Source: Desulfobacterales bacterium
Lineage (GTDB): Bacteria > Desulfobacterota > DSM-4660 > Desulfatiglandales > Desulfatiglandaceae
Assembly: GCA_022013615.1 (NCBI GenBank)
Contig: JAKLQB010000494.1
Span: forward strand, 1-7,577
DNA length: 7,577 nt
Direction: 5' to 3'
Below are positions 6,723 through 7,577 of this stretch, in pieces; position 1 is the stretch's first letter; every line of letters begins with the position of its first letter. The translations under genes and the position numbers were made by a program. The notes beneath the pieces were generated by a model that searched no databases, was not told where the DNA came from, and saw nothing but the letters and a program-made list of their open reading frames with translations.

Positions 6723-6786
6723 GGAAAGTAATTACTCTTTCCTCCTAAGAGCACCAGCCGCCTATTTGAGCGGCTGGTTTTTTTTT
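6723..6786 (+). ncRNA. Candidate sigma54-dependent small RNA with anti-Shine-Dalgarno loop
   Basis: The interval between the predicted sigma54 start (~6723) and the terminator T-run gives a transcript of about 64 nt. Its 5' half can form CTCTT/AAGAG (6735-6739 and 6747-6751) with the 7-base loop TCCTCCT, the complement of a strong Shine-Dalgarno. An alternative stem, GGAAAG/CTTTCC (6724-6729 and 6737-6742), would use part of the same bases and hide some of the loop. The 3' half is the terminator hairpin with its U-tail, as in Hfq-type small RNAs. Exposed CCUCC loops are known in bacterial small RNAs that block translation initiation (for example the rhizobial 'cuckoo' RNAs). There is no start codon with a ribosome site inside. 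I infer a regulatory RNA that is the output of the neighbouring two-component system. It is not matched to a named family. Confidence 0.45.
6754..6786 (+). terminator. Intrinsic terminator, + strand
   Basis: Perfect 8-bp GC-rich stem CCAGCCGC (6754-6761) / GCGGCTGG (6770-6777), 8-base loop, then nine Ts (6778-6786). It ends any + strand transcript from the regulator operon or from the sigma54 promoter just upstream. On the minus strand the hairpin is not followed by a T-run, so it is not a good terminator for era. Confidence 0.92.
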
Positions 6787-6790
6787 GGCC

Positions 6791-7576
6791 CTAATAACCT
6801 AAGCGCCTAAGTGCCCGTGTATCCCTGGTCCAGTTCTTTTCCACTCTTACTATCAGATCCAAATATATCCGCACTCCGAACATTTTCTCTAACTCCAGCC
6901 TCGCTGAGCGCCCGATTGCCTTGATCATTCGCCCCCTTTTTCCAATGAGTACCGCCTTCTGGGATTCTCTTTCCACATGAATACGGGCCGCAATGGAAAG
7001 AAGATTTTTCGCGGGTATCTCTTCCATTTTGTCCACTGAGACCGCTGATGAATAGGGCAGCTCCTTACTTGTGTGATAATATATTTTTTCCCGAATGATT
7101 TCAGATACCAGGGCAACCTCTGACTGATCTGTTTTCATATCCAGGGGGAAAAACTGAGGGCCCGGCATCAACCTCTCTTTTAGCATGTCAAGAAGCCTGT
7201 CCAGGCCATCCCCCTTTATGGCAGAAACAGGAATAATGCCTTCAAAATCATATGCTTGCCGGTAATGGTCAATAACTGGCAACAGGTGCTCTTTTGCCAT
7301 CATATCGATTTTATTAATGACCAGGATACAAGGTTTTCTCATTTTTTTAAGGTTTTCCACGATGGATGAAATTCTGGGGTCATTGGGATGGCAGATTTCG
7401 ATCATTAACAGTACCATGTCCACTTCACGACAGGCTGCACGCGCGGATGCCACCATGCTTTCGTGAAGGGCTGACCTGGTGTTGTGGATGCCCGGGGTAT
7501 CCATAAATATAATTTGAAACCCCTCTCCGTGGTAAATGCCGAGGATGCGATTTCGTGTTGTTTGCGGCTTGGGGGA
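6791..7576 (-). CDS. era: GTPase Era, ribosome-assembly factor, 5' partial
   Basis: The minus-strand frame is open to the right edge: SPKPQTTRNRILGIYHGEG precedes the Met codon at 7504, so that Met is internal and the true start with the Walker A/G1 loop is outside. The window shows KPQTTR (G2), MDTPGIH (G3), INKID (G4, 64-67 counted from that Met), VSAIKGDG (G5), and a C-terminal KH domain with the RNA-binding IGKRGRMIKAIG loop (GKRG 188-191). About 261 of roughly 300 residues are present, and it ends normally in RALRRLGY. Era binds 16S rRNA near its 3' end and checks 30S maturation; it is a cytosolic, usually essential protein. It converges on the regulator operon, with its stop only a few bases beyond the + strand terminator. 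Nothing looks unusual in the protein. Confidence 0.97.
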   Translation of the reverse strand, partial: SPKPQTTRNRILGIYHGEGFQIIFMDTPGIHNTRSALHESMVASARAACREVDMVLLMIEICHPNDPRISSIVENLKKMRKPCILVINKIDMMAKEHLLPVIDHYRQAYDFEGIIPVSAIKGDGLDRLLDMLKERLMPGPQFFPLDMKTDQSEVALVSEIIREKIYYHTSKELPYSSAVSVDKMEEIPAKNLLSIAARIHVERESQKAVLIGKRGRMIKAIGRSARLELEKMFGVRIYLDLIVRVEKNWTRDTRALRRLGY

Positions 7577-7577
7577 C

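Noticed and set aside
6595..6810. 71-codon + strand open frame across the 6506-6790 spacer
   Set aside because: It starts at a TTG inside the dyad, has no ribosome site, and runs through the sigma54 element, the terminator stem and its T-run; the composition is not protein-like.
1..7577. CRISPR arrays, tRNA or rRNA genes, transposase genes
   Set aside because: No regularly spaced repeats, cloverleaf-like sequence, rRNA segments or transposase motifs were seen on either strand.

Overview
The window looks like chromosomal DNA from an anaerobic Desulfobacterota (delta-proteobacterial) relative. This rests on the style of the NtrC-family two-component pair, on Era, and on a spacer rich in TTCGAATTT-type repeats of a kind I recall from that group. 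It is an inference, not a proven placement.

Left part (1-2475): the 3' portion of a type III restriction-type (Res) helicase-nuclease, running in from outside the window. It carries helicase motifs V and VI, a PD-(D/E)xK nuclease signature, and an extra ~195-residue tail with an RN-x4-H motif of the HEPN ribonuclease kind. Immediately downstream lies the broken C-terminal tail of a second Res-like protein, with a frame change at an A7 run.

Middle part (2476-3634): a gene-poor, AT-rich stretch, then a toxin-antitoxin pair of the MqsR/MqsA (YgiT zinc finger) type in toxin-first order with an ATGA overlap. Both genes look truncated at the 3' end: the toxin lacks its last beta-strands and the antitoxin lacks its helix-turn-helix domain. 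A 12-bp perfect palindrome abuts the -10 box of the pair. A structured, repeat-like spacer follows.

Right part (3635-6505): an operon of a membrane sensor histidine kinase (periplasmic Cache-like sensor, no HAMP) and a full sigma54-dependent NtrC-family response regulator (receiver, AAA+ with GAFTGA, Fis-type HTH).

The most interesting signal is in the spacer after the regulator (6506-6790). A 16-bp dyad (possible enhancer site) is followed about 100 bp later by an excellent sigma54 -24/-12 element. Just downstream is a ~64-nt stretch ending in a textbook intrinsic terminator. No gene fits there, so the arrangement predicts a sigma54-driven small RNA, probably switched on by the adjacent regulator. 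It can display UCCUCCU (anti-Shine-Dalgarno) in a hairpin loop. The window ends with the convergent housekeeping GTPase gene era, cut at its 5' end.
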